From Solen grandis (taxonomy: Eukaryota; Mollusca; Bivalvia; Adapedonta; Solenidae): 64,000 nucleotides of DNA. The DNA is taken from NCBI GenBank assembly GCA_021229015.1, contig CM037784.1:67549013-67613012 (forward strand). The letters run 5' to 3'. The notes beneath the pieces were generated by a model. It saw only the letters and a program-made list of their open reading frames with translations. It was not told the DNA's origin and made no database searches. The translations under genes and the position numbers were made by a program. Positions within the stretch are counted from its first letter, which is position 1. Each line of letters begins with the position of its first letter. Positions 36,335 through 50,500 of this stretch are shown here, piece after piece.

Positions 36335-38435
36335 TATTACAGTCTTTCCCATGGAATGGGTGTGTTTTCTTATTTTCATGAGAATATCAGTTTTCAAACT
36401 TACATGTTGGTATGATAAAATGTTGACTTGATACTTAATGAACCATAGCATGTTGTGTCTTACAAATATTGTTTTTCATGCGTTTTTTAAACTTGCTTTT
36501 AATCTTATTTTAACCTACAGTTATATATTATGCTAGAAGTAACAGTTACTGTGCTTCAGAAAAGTATTTTCACCTCTTTTATTTTGGATTGTACATTTTT
36601 TGTTTTCAATTCAGATATAAAATAAGTAATGACCAAGGTATTTGGTGGTCCAGAGGTAACAGACCAATGTCTGACAATTTGAAATGGTTCACATTTTAAG
36701 ACCAATATTGGGATTTTTGAAGTAGTTTAAGTTAGGTCAAGCTTTAACATAATGTGGAAATGCTCCAAAGATGAAGATCAGTATAGGGCAATTTTAAACT
36801 GAATCCTGTTTGAAGACCAATAGATCATGGGTTAACCATGAAACTATCCTAAGTGTTCTAAGTGCATATAGAAATCAGATCCTGGGTACACTAAAGAGTG
36901 TCCTTTTTTATTTAGTATACATGATTTTATATTGTTTTTTTATTAAGTTATGTATTTTAAATATGATCAGTGGTTTTGATTATATATCTAAATATGGTAT
37001 AAACTTGACTTGTGTAAGTGTCAGGAAAACTAATATGCCCTCAAATTTAAGCATAAGTTGTCAATAACAGTTTTGCAGATTGTTTAATAAAGAACAAAAA
37101 AAGCAAACAGTTTTTTATTCTATACAGTTTGTAAATCATTCAGTAAAAACTGAAGTGAGTTCTTCATGTGTATTCTGGTCATGAGTTATCAGAAGTGAAA
37201 TTAAATCAAGTTTTATTTTGAAAAAAGGAAAAAAAACACAAAAAACATCAAATTTATTCCAAGATGTCTGATGATCCAATGTATTTATTTCACAAACATT
37301 TCATTTTTAGATTCAAAAATGTTTATGAACAATTTGAATCTGAATTGAACTTTATTATTGACAGTTTATTATACAATTGAGTCTTGGGTGACAATTTGTC
37401 CAGACTGTCAATAAAATATGTTTTGACGTCTCATTTTCTTGAATTTCATAAAAAAATTTAAACCAGCTTGTCAACAGATTGCATATAGAAAAAATAAAAG
37501 GCTTATTATGAAAGGGATAAGACGTTAACAAATATCAAAATATTCTGATAGTGTTTAACAGTATTTGGTTTAGAAAAGTATTTTTATACTGGTTTTAATA
37601 TTTATACCAAAAAAATACATTCTATATTCTTATTTGATTGAAAAATCCTTTTATCTCAGGATCAATAATTTCTTAAGTTTTATTGCAATATGTTTTACTG
37701 TAAAATGTGATTTACATTNNNNNNNNNNNNNNNNNNNNNNNNNNNNNNNNNNNNNNNNNNNNNNNNNNNNNNNNNNNNNNNNNNNNNNNNNNNNNNNNNN
37801 NNNNNNNNNNNNNNNNNNTTTCTAATGTGACAGAAATCTATAAAAATGGCACTTTGTAATACTGTGAAGTGGGCAAGAGAGAACTCACTCACTGCCAAGA
37901 TGTTGATACTTTGATAAGAGCTATCAAGAAAACAACAAGGAGAACAGACTGAACAGTATAAAACCAGATCAGTCCTTCAAGTTGCTTACAGGCTGATCAG
38001 GTTTTTATATTGTTTCCTAATTCACATTGCTCTGAACATAAGTAAGATAACCTTAATACCATAACATCTTTTAAAACTGAGTGTGTCTGGACAGTGTAGT
38101 GATTAACAATTCAATGCAACCTGGATTTGTGATGGTGTATGAGAAAGAGTGTTTGGTTTCCCATTTACAATGTAAACTTCCTTCTGATGCTGAAATTTTC
38201 TATCACATCAAGATCATGCCAATGTCACAAGTAAAGCCAAGATTTTCATTTTCTTTAGTGATGTCATTTTTTTCTCCAATATAGTAAAACCAAGTCTATT
38301 TTTCATCTTTTAGTTTTGTTTTTAAATTACAAATTGTGTTTAGTCTGTTACGATTTCACAGAAGCCTCACACATTTAAGACACTTTCAAAAAGGTTACTT
38401 GGGAAAATATCCTACGGATTACTAAAGGTCAAGGT
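36335..38435. other. Intergenic DNA between FUT8 and DZIP1
   Basis: Probably includes the DZIP1 3' untranslated region (read on -). No coding exon is recognised. TTTATT (AATAAA on -) occurs at 37253 and 37284. The stretch 37930-38005 is a decayed relative of the palindrome at 55942-56008 (ATAAAACCAGATCAG ... CTGATCAGG). Confidence 0.45.
37719..37818. other. Assembly gap (100 N)
   Basis: Exactly 100 N, the usual placeholder for a gap of unknown size. Sequence may be missing between the two genes. Confidence 0.99.
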
Positions 38436-38589
38436 TTAAACAAGTTGTACCGGTGGAATGCCAATCTTCTCTAGCTGTTCCTGTAGGAGGGACACCAACT
38501 CATCTCTCATGATCTTAAGGGTGGGGTTCTTCCTCAGCTGGTCAAGGAACTGGGTCGTTCTCAAGGTCACCTCACCACTTCCTGTCGTC
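38436..38589 (-). CDS. DZIP1: DZIP1 last recognised exon
   Basis: Acceptor TTACCAG. The first base completes a glycine codon split from the exon at 39605-39762. Encodes TTGSGEVTLRTTQFLDQLRK and the helix LVSLLQEQLEKIGIPP (human LEQTLVEKLETLGI), then VQLV and TAA at 38438-38436. A possible donor (gt at 38450-38449, phase 0) would drop VQLV and continue to an unseen exon. Confidence 0.8.
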
Positions 38590-41500
38590 CTGGTAACAAC
38601 AGCAAATCAGGTCATATGTACAGGACATATAGTTAGTCAATGAAATTAAGATTTATGATAAACAAACCAAATTGTGTGTATGATAGCAATGAGTGATGAA
38701 ATTCATAATATTCCAAACTATATAAAAAATAAACACATTTGCACAAGCTCAAAGATTTTACCCGCCCAGGGTTTGTTGGCATATGTTTATTTTAACAATT
38801 TCTAAATTTGGAATTTAACTAATGATTATTACTATCCCTGCATCCCACTTTGTCTCCATGTTTGTTGGGTTATACGTCCCACCAACCGTATTTCAGTCAT
38901 TTAGAGACAATGTCAACTTGAGACAGATATAGTGCTGCCACACTGCAGTATCACGCCATAGACATGTGGCATGATACCATATCCAGTCACATTATCCTGA
39001 CAACAGGCCATTCTGTCCTGGAACTACCCTTACATGCTGAACGCCAAGCAAAGGAGCTATACCAGTACCAGTTTTTACAACTTTGGTATGTGGCGGCTAG
39101 GGATCAAACCCACAACCTCCCACTCCCAAGGCAGTTGTGTTTATGTATTGTGAATATAATGTTGTATGTGATAAAACAGGACAATATGGGACATGACGAT
39201 AGTGAAGCAGGGGGATATTATAACATAATAATAAGATCTAATGGATAAAAAATTTAAATATCTGCCAAATATTTTAAGGAAAAGATATATTTAAGAAACA
39301 TATTTAAACTTGATAAAAATCAATTGCATCTTTATCCATCAAATTTCTTAACTGCACACCCAAGGAGAGTACCTCCTGAGCATAACAGACATGAAAAAAG
39401 TTAATAATCAACAGTTGACCTTCATTTGTGGTAACAAAAAAAAAAATGTGTGTAATCTAGGACCCTTTGCACACATTTATATATATTACTAATAAAACGT
39501 TTTTTTTTTACCCAGGATCATTCTGATTTCTTAACAAGCTTTGATAATCTTCTGTGTTTTTGTCCCCCTGATGAAGCCATGCCAATAACTTTACATAGAC
39601 TTACCCAAGAGTTGCGTTAGACCGTGCAGTTGACCTAGCGGACCGTTGGAAGCTTGACTGCGTAGCGGTGTACTCTGTATCATCCTCCTCATCCTCGCTG
39701 GGCTCCATCTTCAATACACTCGTCTGCTGTGGAGCAGACGCCGCCAACTTCTGCTGTTCAGCCTGCATCAACATAAATTACACGTCAAATTTTCACGTGA
39801 GACTAAATTCATTTATGTATCATAATTTTCACGTGAGACTAAATTCATTTATGTATCATAATTTTCACGTGAGACTAAATTCATTTATGTATCATAATTT
39901 TCGTGTGTGACTAAATTCATTTATGTATCATAATTTTCACGTGAGACTAAATTCATTTATGTATCATAATTATCGTGTGTGACTAAATTCATTTATGTAT
40001 CATAATTTTCACGTGAGACTAAATTCATTTATGTATCATAATTTTCACGTGAGACTAAATTCATTTATGTATCATAATTTTCGTGTGTGACTAAATTCAT
40101 TTATGTATCATAATTTTCATGTGTGACTGAATTCATTTATGTATCATAATTTTCACGTGAGACTAAATTCATTTATGTATCATAATTTTCGTGTGTGACT
40201 AAATTCATTTATGTATCATAATTTTCGTGTGTGACTAAATTCATTTATGTATCATAATTTTCAGTGTGACTAAATTCATTTATGTATCATAATTTTCATG
40301 TGAGACTAAATTCATTTATGTATCATAATTTTCACGTGAGACTAAATTCATTTATGTATCATAATTATCGTGTGTGACTAAATTCATTTATGTATCATAA
40401 TTTTCATGTGTGACTGAATTCATTTATGTATCATAATTTTCACGTGAGACTAAATTCATTCATGTATTATTCGTAAGGTTGGTGGATTACATATACGGTA
40501 CATGTATCACTCAAAAGGTATGTCTGTACAGAGAGAACCTAATAGGAGTGATTAACATTTACTAAAAAGAACAAGGGTGCTTTGGTCAAGTTATATTATA
40601 CAGAGCTGCAGATCCAAGTTTGTGGGTTCAAATACCATTGGGGGCAAAGAATTTTCATGTCTTCACTCACACAAGTACTGGTTTAACTCAGAAAGTAAGG
40701 AGAGAGATTAGCATATGCTGTTGAAATTTAAATAAATAAAAACTTATTATATAAAAAGTGAATCAGTTGGTCACAATACATAACAAGTGATGAATCAAAC
40801 AGTATATTAGTCCTCCTTATATCTAATGGATTATATGTTATTTATTTAATAAATATATAATTATCTTTGTCAATTGTAAATGTATCAATGATGTTATTCT
40901 AAGTTCATGCTGTACAGTGAAATTTACAAATGATGAAGAGGATGAACTACTCCTTTAATAATGGTAGTATTCCAAAGACCAATCACAGTGTTCATGAATT
41001 GCATTACTGTTCCAAGTATCTATGAAACTTTTCAGGACTTAACTAAAATATATGCTGTTTGTTCAATTTGTGTATGTGTGTGTGTGTGTTTTTTTTTTTT
41101 GTTATTTTATCTAGAAGGGGGAGGGGACTTAACTCCAACTTACAGAACGCCTCATTTCCTCCTCAATTATCAGCTCATGTTCCTTTGTTCTCTGCAAGAA
41201 GAACAGATAAACAATTATAAACAATTATACACAACAATGAAAAAACATTTTTCCATAAAATGACTTAATTTATGCATGTAACAAAATGCAATTCTATGTA
41301 TTTCAATACATTATCAAAGTGGTAAATTATTGTTTTGTTGCAGGAATATGAATTAATAATATTCATTGTTCATTTCTTGATTTAAGAATATTTTTAGTTT
41401 CTAAAGATAAGTTCTAATGCAAGTTATCTCATGTAAATACTCAATGTTTATATAGGACACAGCTATTTATAGGATAAGAAGTTAAGAGCATTGTTGTGTA

Positions 41501-44500
41501 TTTCAAAACCTCTAAACATCATAATTATGTAATTTTCAATGCTTTGATATTATCATGCATACATTACAGATAAAAAGAGGGGTTAATTGCAAAAATGGTG
41601 ACTGAAAAAAAAAATCTTAGCTATAATTGAAAAAAAGCATTGGGTCAAGTTGCTATTGAGTCCTGACCAATAAAACTGTTTCATCTCCTTCTATTACTAT
41701 ATGAACTTAAAACAGTTTCACAGTCAGTTCACAATATATAATATATATTTAATTATGGAACCTGTGATACCATATCATGCTTGTGTGATTGTTCACAAAT
41801 GAAAATTGTTTCTAGATAATGAATTCTAAGGATATACAGCACTGAAATTTAAAAATCTTTTCTTCTAAATAACAATCTATCATATTTTTTTTTTGGTGGG
41901 GGAGGGGGGTTAAATTGAGTCCTTTTTTCATCTGAGTATTCACTGGGAATTTAACATTTGCATTCGAAAAAATGGCAATTCGGATTTAGTTGAATACCAG
42001 CCATGAAAAAACTTGGAGAACAAAAAGCCCTGGTGCAATGATAATGTGTCTATGGTATAAGAAGGCTGTGGGTCCAACACCTAGCAACATCCTGCTTAGC
42101 CCTTGTGAAGATGATAAGGAAGAAAGGAAGATCATCTACGTCATAAAATTCAACTCACAATTTGAACAGATTCTAGAGAGAAGTGAGTAAGAATTACCAT
42201 TAAAACCTATTTTGATCCAGCTTTAAAATGATCTAACATAGTGTATCAGTATATGACATGAACATGTTATCCAGATGGAACACCTGCTTTGAAATTCAGG
42301 AGTCCCATCTGAAAATTAGGAGTCCCTGTCACATAACTCAGATATAGGATGGCTTCCTTTGCTCAACCATTGCTTGAAAAATTGCAATTTATCAAAGAGG
42401 GTTATTAATAAGAATGTTTTATGAAGAAGATTAAATTGGTTTACAACAAATGTGGCTGTTCAATTTACTTTTAATCAAAAAGTAAGTGTCCCAACGGAAC
42501 CCCTGGCATGTCGATTCTGGAGTCTCTTCCAAATTTTTGGTGTCCTGGGGATCCCAGGACACTGTTAATTAATATCGACCACTGTGTAATCTGACTGGTA
42601 GTGGGTAAAGTTTAGATAGAGGGTGTGAGGGAGAGAAAATTCTATGTCTGAAATTTGACATCTTGGTGAAATCCTGCCATAATGTGCTTTGGTGTGATAT
42701 CATGCCATTTTTGGACAGTGTCATGCCGGAGAGTGATACCAAAGAACAGAAGAATTTTCTTCATGGGGAAGGGTGTCCAGGAAGTCAAGACAAATCTAAA
42801 ATAACTCAAACTTTATGAACCATATCCCAAAGAAAACAAAGGGTGCTATGTTGTGCATCTTGCAGTAAATATATTCTCCCATGCTGGCCAAGCTGTACCT
42901 TTTTTATTTTATTGAAAATCACAGATCATCAGCTACCTCAGCAACTTTCAAATTTTCTTAATGTAATATTATAAATGCATTATCTTATATTGATAATTAA
43001 AAAGGTTGATCTTAATCAGTTAAAATATGTTCCTCTATCATCAAACTGTACAAGTGAGACAAGTAAAAATATCAGCTCAAAACAATTTAAGTATGTTAAA
43101 TTAACAGGAAAAAATCGCATCTGTGGAACATTGTTACTGATCAAAAGTATTAATTTTATATTCTAAGTAAATAAGGATCTTGATAGGAATAAGATCAGAT
43201 ACTGGTCTGAATAGTTGGTCTTCTAAACACAAAAACAGCAGGACAGGTAATGAATATCTGATTACAACAGCTGTATTAAGTAATCTATCCATCATTATAG
43301 TGTGATCATGGTCCATCAAGTGATCATGGGAATTTGATAAATGAAAGCCTTTATTGACTTTGAGCAAAAGAGCCTTTAACTCCAAGTCAATGGATGCTTG
43401 CATCTGCACTGAAGTCTGTTTGAGAATTTGAAGGATCATGATTTTAATTTAATGATGGATGGATTACCTTAATATCAAATTTTATCATTTCTATCATTCA
43501 AGCTCTTGTGTTAGAATCAATATCTTACATGCCTAATACAAATCCAGACTATTCATCCAAACACTGCTATTGTACCTCGTGTAACATAATCATAACATGC
43601 ATGTATAGAACAAACAGTGATGTTGCATTCACCACGTGCAGCAAGCCGTAACCATGGGAACATTGTTACCTTCCCCTCATCTGATTGGACAGAGCTCTTG
43701 TCCTCAGAGGATGTCTCAGATGGCTGAGAGGAGGAGGAGGAAGAGGGATTTGGTAACCTTGGTAGCCGTGGTACCTTGGGCTTTGTTTTCTTTTTCTAAA
43801 CATCAGCAAAGCAAAGTTGTTAAATAAACATGTACAAAAAACGCCCCTTTTATTTTCAACATCATTTCGTAGATTTTGTAGCTATCCTTGATAACTCTGG
43901 ATCACATTAGAACTTTGAGGGAAATCATCTTTACAAGCAATCAAACCAAATCAACCTGAAAATTACTTGTAAGATGATCAGGAGTGAAACAATTTGCTGC
44001 CACTAGACTTGACTTGACTATTAGGGTTTACCGTCGCTTCGACAGTATTTCAGTCATATAGCGACGTCCAGCTAATTACAGGTGGAGGAAGACCCCGAAT
44101 CCACGGAGGCATCTGGGTAGAACCACAGACCTACTTGCTGCCATTAGAACCCTCAAGATATGGATGTGACTCAACAAAATGTGACCAGTCAATCATTTAG
44201 ACCTGGGATCACAATGAATAAAGATATTATAAAGAGCACTAAATACAGCAGGTGGATCCATTTTTTTTCAATTGATTTTGACCTACTTCTTTAACCAATC
44301 AAATGATGGTATGAAAAAAAAACCTAAGTAAATGCAATGCTTCATTGGCTTGTATAATTACTTTTAGGATATTTAGGATATTCCAATTTAAAATAGGAGT
44401 TTCAGGTTGTATATATCTTTCTTCTTGATATAGCAGGTTTCTTTTTCAGTTTAAATATGAAAGGAAACACAGCAATGAAAATTTAACACTTCCATATCAA

Positions 44501-47500
44501 ATTAGAAATGCTGCTTTGGAAATATGACTTAAATAACTAAATAAGAATCAGGCATATGTCTATTTTTAGACCATGATTTCCCCTAAAGTGAACATGGCCT
44601 TCAGGGGAGGTAACTACTACAGAGAAGTTCTGGAAACAATAATCGGTGATTTATGATCTTTCGGTTTCACTTGGTTACACATGCATTGTCTTCACTTTAA
44701 AAAAATCAGCAAGTGCATAATATTTACTGGAAGTTGGTAGATTTTATTAGTTTGTAAATAAAAATCCGATTTGTTATATAGTCTTCACAATACCCCCCAT
44801 TATCTTGATATTTATTAACATTTTTGCTAATGTTTCCAACTTTATAATAGTTTTAATCTGTTATACATGTTACAATTGACAATTATTTAGCTACACTTAA
44901 GATATTTCTTGTTAAATCTTAAATGTATGGTTGAGGTCATAAACATATGAAAATGTTGCAGTTACTTTTTAATTTGTGAAAGTTAGTAGAAAAAAATTAA
45001 TAAAGTATGTCACATAAGTTGTATAAGTAAATCGAATAGATGTTAATCTTCATGGCAACTACTATGAAGTTTAATGTGTCTGTCTCTCAATTAAAAGAGC
45101 TTCATCAATTAAATAAACATTTTTTATAAATGTATTATTTTGTTGTGACAGTTTTTCAATCATGACCGTCTCCGGTGGCCAAGTGGTTTAAGCAGCCATC
45201 TAGGGAGCGGGAGGTCATGGGTTGGATCCCAAGCCGCGACATACCAAAGTCATTAAAAATGGTACTGTTATAGCTCCCTTGCTTGGCAACCATAACGGTA
45301 GTTCCAGGACTGGTTGGCCCGGTATCAGGATAATGTGACTGGGTTTGGTATCGAGCCACATGTCTATGGCGTGATACTGCAGTGTGGCAGCTCAATATCT
45401 GTCAAGTAGACATCGTCTCCAAATGACTGAATTATTGTCGACAGGAAGTTAAACCCAACAAAAACAAACAAACATTTCAATCACATGAATATGTCTGTCG
45501 AATGACTGGTGGATCAAAACCATCAACTTACACTGCAAGCCAGTTGAAAGACTTGAAAGTTCTCCTCAAATAAAAAAGTGTAAATTCATGTCAGTCAGCA
45601 GCTACAACCATTTAGCCATGGGGTACCCTATATGTATTCATCTAAACCCCATAACATTACAGCAGTCTGTTACCCTCCCTAAGTTACCTCCATAACATTT
45701 CAACATACTGTTACCCTCCTTAAGTTATCCCCATAACATTACAGCAGTCTGTTACCCTCCCTAAGTTACCCCCATAACATTACAGCAGTCTGTTACCCTC
45801 CCTAAGTTCCCCCCATAACATTACCCCATAACATTACAGCAGTCTGTTACCCTCCCTAAGTTACCCCCATAACATTACAGCAGTCTGTTACCCTCCCTAA
45901 GTTACCCCCATAACATTACAGCAGTCTGTTACCCTCCCTAAGTTACCCCCATAACATTACAAGTCTGTTACCCTCCCTAAGTTACCCCCATAACATTACA
46001 GCAGACTGTTACCCTCCCTAAGTTACCCCCATAACATTACAGCAGTCTGTTACCCTCCCTAAGTTACCCCATAACATTACAGCAGTCTGTTACCCTCCCT
46101 AAGTTACCCCCATAACATTACAGCAGTCTGTTACCCTCCCTAAGTTACCCCCATAACATTACAGCAGTCTGCTACCCTCCCTAAATTACCTGAATAAGTT
46201 CTTCCACTTGCTCCTCCTGTTGCTGCATAAGGCGAGAGTTCTCTCCCCTTGCTTTCTTGGATGCAAGTTCTTGTTTTGTCTTCTCAAGTGCTCGACTCAG
46301 CTGTGAAGATAAAACAAAATGTATTAATTTCATTCCATACCACCTTATTAACATAAGCATTTTAAATTACAATATAACTTAAATCGTTCAGTATTTCTAG
46401 CCACACTAGAGTTCTGTTGAGACTTAAATAATCATAAAATGTATTTCTTTATAAAAAGTTCAAATTTGACAATTTTTCTCCTTTTCATAAGATCAGAATG
46501 AAATATATTTACTCAAATTGGTTAAAATGTATTTTTAAAAATCCTGTACTAAACATTAACATTTGGACATAGTGAAAGTTGCTAAAAAAATTATTTATAC
46601 ATGAAGAAACAAGAAAAAACATTCACGTGTGTTTGACTATTTCCAAAATGTGATTTAATGCTCATTTTGCCTACACAAGATTAGAGCTATCACTGAAGAT
46701 GATGAAAACCTCTGTTACACTACCTTTAATAAGAAATATTTAAAGATAGTAAACTTTTTATACAACAATGACTGGGCAACACATGTTCCATATACCGGGT
46801 ACATCATCATCAAAACTTCAGCAATACCTTCTTAAGCTCCTCTGAGTGCTGTTTCTTTATATTATTCACTTTCTGTTCCCATTGTTGGTCATGTTTCTGG
46901 AACTTGGAATTAAGGGACACCTCCACCGAGTGCACCTACAAGGCATAAAGTTCAGCAAGGTCACTCAGCATAGGACTGAGGTCATAGGTCATTTAGGTCA
47001 GACAGTTACTTACTAAAATATAGTATAAAATTTTAGTTATTTAAAATTAAAAATTGAACCATCAAGGTCATTGTTGGAAATCCACACTTTGGTTATCTGT
47101 TAGATCTCAATATGAGCCAGTAGGCAGGAAAAACTTAAATTAATCTGTATAAAATGATGCATTTTTGAATATACATGTAAATACTTGGAAAGAATGCATT
47201 AAACTTTAAATTAAATTTTTATTATACAGTATCTATTAAATAAAAGAATCTAGGACAAATCAAAGATTAAATCTGTACACTAACTTAAACCCCATGTCAC
47301 CCTTTAATGCACACAAGCTACACATGTATCAAGGAAATGAATAATGTGCCCTGTAAATCCAGAATAGTTTTGCTGTAACTTGTAGAAAGACAAAGGGGTG
47401 TATTGCATTGACAAAATTTCAAAACTAATATGTTTTTCTATTTATTTCTATGCAAAGGTGTGTAATTTCAAGGTAAGAGATACTCATGAAAGCTTCCTCA

Positions 47501-50500
47501 CATAGTAATTTTGTATCCAAACAGTTTGATTTTCAGTTTTAGAATGGATATTTCTTAATTGCTCATTAACTGTGGATAAAAATTGTTTTGGTTCCTAATT
47601 TTTTGTGGAGGAATGAAAATGAGTGACAAATGCATGAATTATCTGCTTTATTTTTAGAATATATTTACTGCAATGAAAAAAATTCTGTTAACATTAGAAA
47701 CCATTTTGATTTTTTTTTTTAATTTGTTGCATAGACCACAAGGAAAACATAAACCCAGTATGCACCAAATGTTTGTCTATCAAATACACCCCTGAGTTAA
47801 TCAACTTCATTGCTAATCAGTACCTCGGCATTCAGAGGGTAATAAAGTAAATCCTAATCAAACTGACAATTGATTTCAATTTGATCTGGCTTAACTATGG
47901 TATACAACAGTGGTAATAAATAAAGGCATTTACCTGATCCTGAAGCTGCTCTTTCAGTTCTGCAACTTCTTCCCTCTGTTGCCGTAACAACTCCCGCTCA
48001 TTATCGGTATCATCCTGGAGGTCTCCAAGGTTTGACTTCTTCCCAGTCTTAAAGTCCTTCAGAACCCTTTCTGACTCCTTGTACTTATGGTTCAATTCCT
48101 GAAGCTCCTTGGAGAACATTTCCTTCATCTTTTCCATCTCGTTCTAAATTTTAAGATTATTTCAACATACATTATTAATAAGTTGTTATCAATAAAATTC
48201 CTAGGATCCACATTATATCTATTTTCCAGACAGTATTAGCCATTAATATTTTTTTAGGTATATCTCATATCTGTTTTAAATAACTGAATGGAAAGAAAAG
48301 GAAAATTACATTCTCTGAATTGAATTGTGCCACTTTTTCTCAATTTTGGAAAAGAAATAAGAAATCATTGTGACCATAATGATATTGATGATTTTGACTT
48401 GACTATTTGAGTTTACCGTCACTTCGACAGTATTTCAGTCATATAGCGACATCCAGTTAATTACAGTTGATGATTCTGAAGATAGCATAACAATGTTGAT
48501 GATGATTTACATGAAAATGAAGGTGGAGCAGTATGAAAATACCAGAAAAGATGATATTTCACTATTACAAAATAAATGGTTGATACTATGGTAGATGAAG
48601 ACAAAAGATTGTCTGGTTATATAGACAGATACATCTTGCAAAATAAGTCAATAAACTGACCTGTTGTTCTGGTGAGAGCTCCTCCCCTCCATGCTGTTCA
48701 TATTTCTGTGAATAAAAATAACCAATCAACATCAAACTCCGCCCCACATTGTACATCCACATGTCTTCGGAGATAAAGGTTACAACCTTCATAAATTGTG
48801 TACCTTTGTACAAATCACACATATCCATAAATGTGCCATTTGTTGTTCTATAGTTTACACTTTACAGTCACTGCAACAATACTTCAGTCTTATAGCTATA
48901 TCCAGCTAATTACAGGTAGAGGAATAACTCAGAACACAGAGGCATCTAGGTAATGTCATCTGCCTACCAAAAACCAGGTGGAAACTAGAATTATGCCTTG
49001 TAATGTCTTTCTGTATAGTAATTTTATGACACTGTACATGTGATGAATTTAACTACAAAATGAACCTTATAGCAAATAAACATGGCATAAGAATTATGTT
49101 CCTCCTAGTAGCTTGTATATACATATGCCTAATCCGGACTAATGGTATTCATGAGAATGTGTTTATATACACTATGCATATAGTAATTCCAAATTTAAAT
49201 CCATATTTCATCCATCATTATCATTCACTGTGGATCTTTAAAATAAGTCATGTATGACATGTACACAAGAAATCAACTATATATTCAAAACAATATATAC
49301 ATCTCTTCTAGTCTTTCTTTGCAAAAAAAAATCTAATTTTCTCAATGCAATCAACATGCACATATGAAATAGCTTTTCAAACTTCTAATTTCTTGATCAT
49401 TCCATTATCATGATCTCCAACACAGTATAAATCAATAAAATCGATAAAACCAGCAGATCCACAAATCTTGCTCATAATTTCAAAACGAAACACAGGTCAC
49501 ATAATCACACAGTGTTTAACCAGTCTGCCATTCCCACACTACACGCATTGCAGCACATTCAGCTTGGAGTAAAATCCAATATTGGTACAATCATCATCCG
49601 TCTCTCACTTCCCAGGCACTGACTTACGAAAACCAGGTTTTATAGAGTCTTCAGACATGTTGATCAATTACTGATCAATTATTGATGTCGCGGATCAATT
49701 ACACGGTTTACTTTCACTTATATTGTCTAGTAAAACCATTAATCAAAGCTCATCTATCCATGATGTGTATCTTCACACTGCATAGGACAGTGAAAATTGG
49801 AGACCTTGAAAAGATTTGCCAAAAAGCATACATGTGTCTCTAATGTTTTTATATTGGAGATGGTCAGGAAAACATGAGACATTTAAAAAAAAAAAAAAAA
49901 AAAATGGAGTCCTGTCCCCCTGTTCTCGAAAATACTTAAGTATGACCCCAAGCTCAAATTTGAGTATCATACTCAAATCCTTATTGAAACTAATGGGCAT
50001 AGTTTGAGTTTGAGTATGAAAATCATACTTAAGTATCATTTTTATTTTCAAGAACACGAGCCCAGGATTCAAATTATTAGTTATTAAGAACTCTGTATTT
50101 AGGCCAAACATATGTGATCCGTGGTTTTTGTTGTTGGTATTAGTGTGTAGATCTACATTACAACTAATTAGATACAAAAATAAATGACCATGGCAGGTGA
50201 GGCAATGCCATTTTCAAAACAAGAATGTTCCTTGGAACACATGTGTCACCAGCTGAAGTGTGGCTGAAAAAGTGTGACGGACAGACAAATGGACAGATGA
50301 ACAGACAGATGACGGAAAAGTGATCCCTATGTGTCACCTCTACTTACAGCATGTGACACAAAAAGCATTTGATCTATTTCCATGTTATAAAAGTTAAAAA
50401 AAGGGGGAAAATCACTATTTATGATTTTCTTAAAAAAATTTTTTTAATAAAATCTTATTTATATTAAGATAAAATGACTCATTCATTTTGTGATTTAATA

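Noticed and set aside
39668..39910. Open frame with a repeated 12-residue motif NFHVRLNSFMYH
   Set aside because: It is the + strand translation of the 36-bp intronic array (36 is a multiple of 3), downstream of sequence antisense to a DZIP1 exon.
39790..46189. Regular arrays that superficially resemble CRISPR repeats
   Set aside because: Units are contiguous with no unique spacers, in introns of an animal gene; they are satellites.
49773..50177. 134-codon open frame on the - strand
   Set aside because: Includes a homopolymer-encoded Phe run and intronic sequence; no recognisable content.
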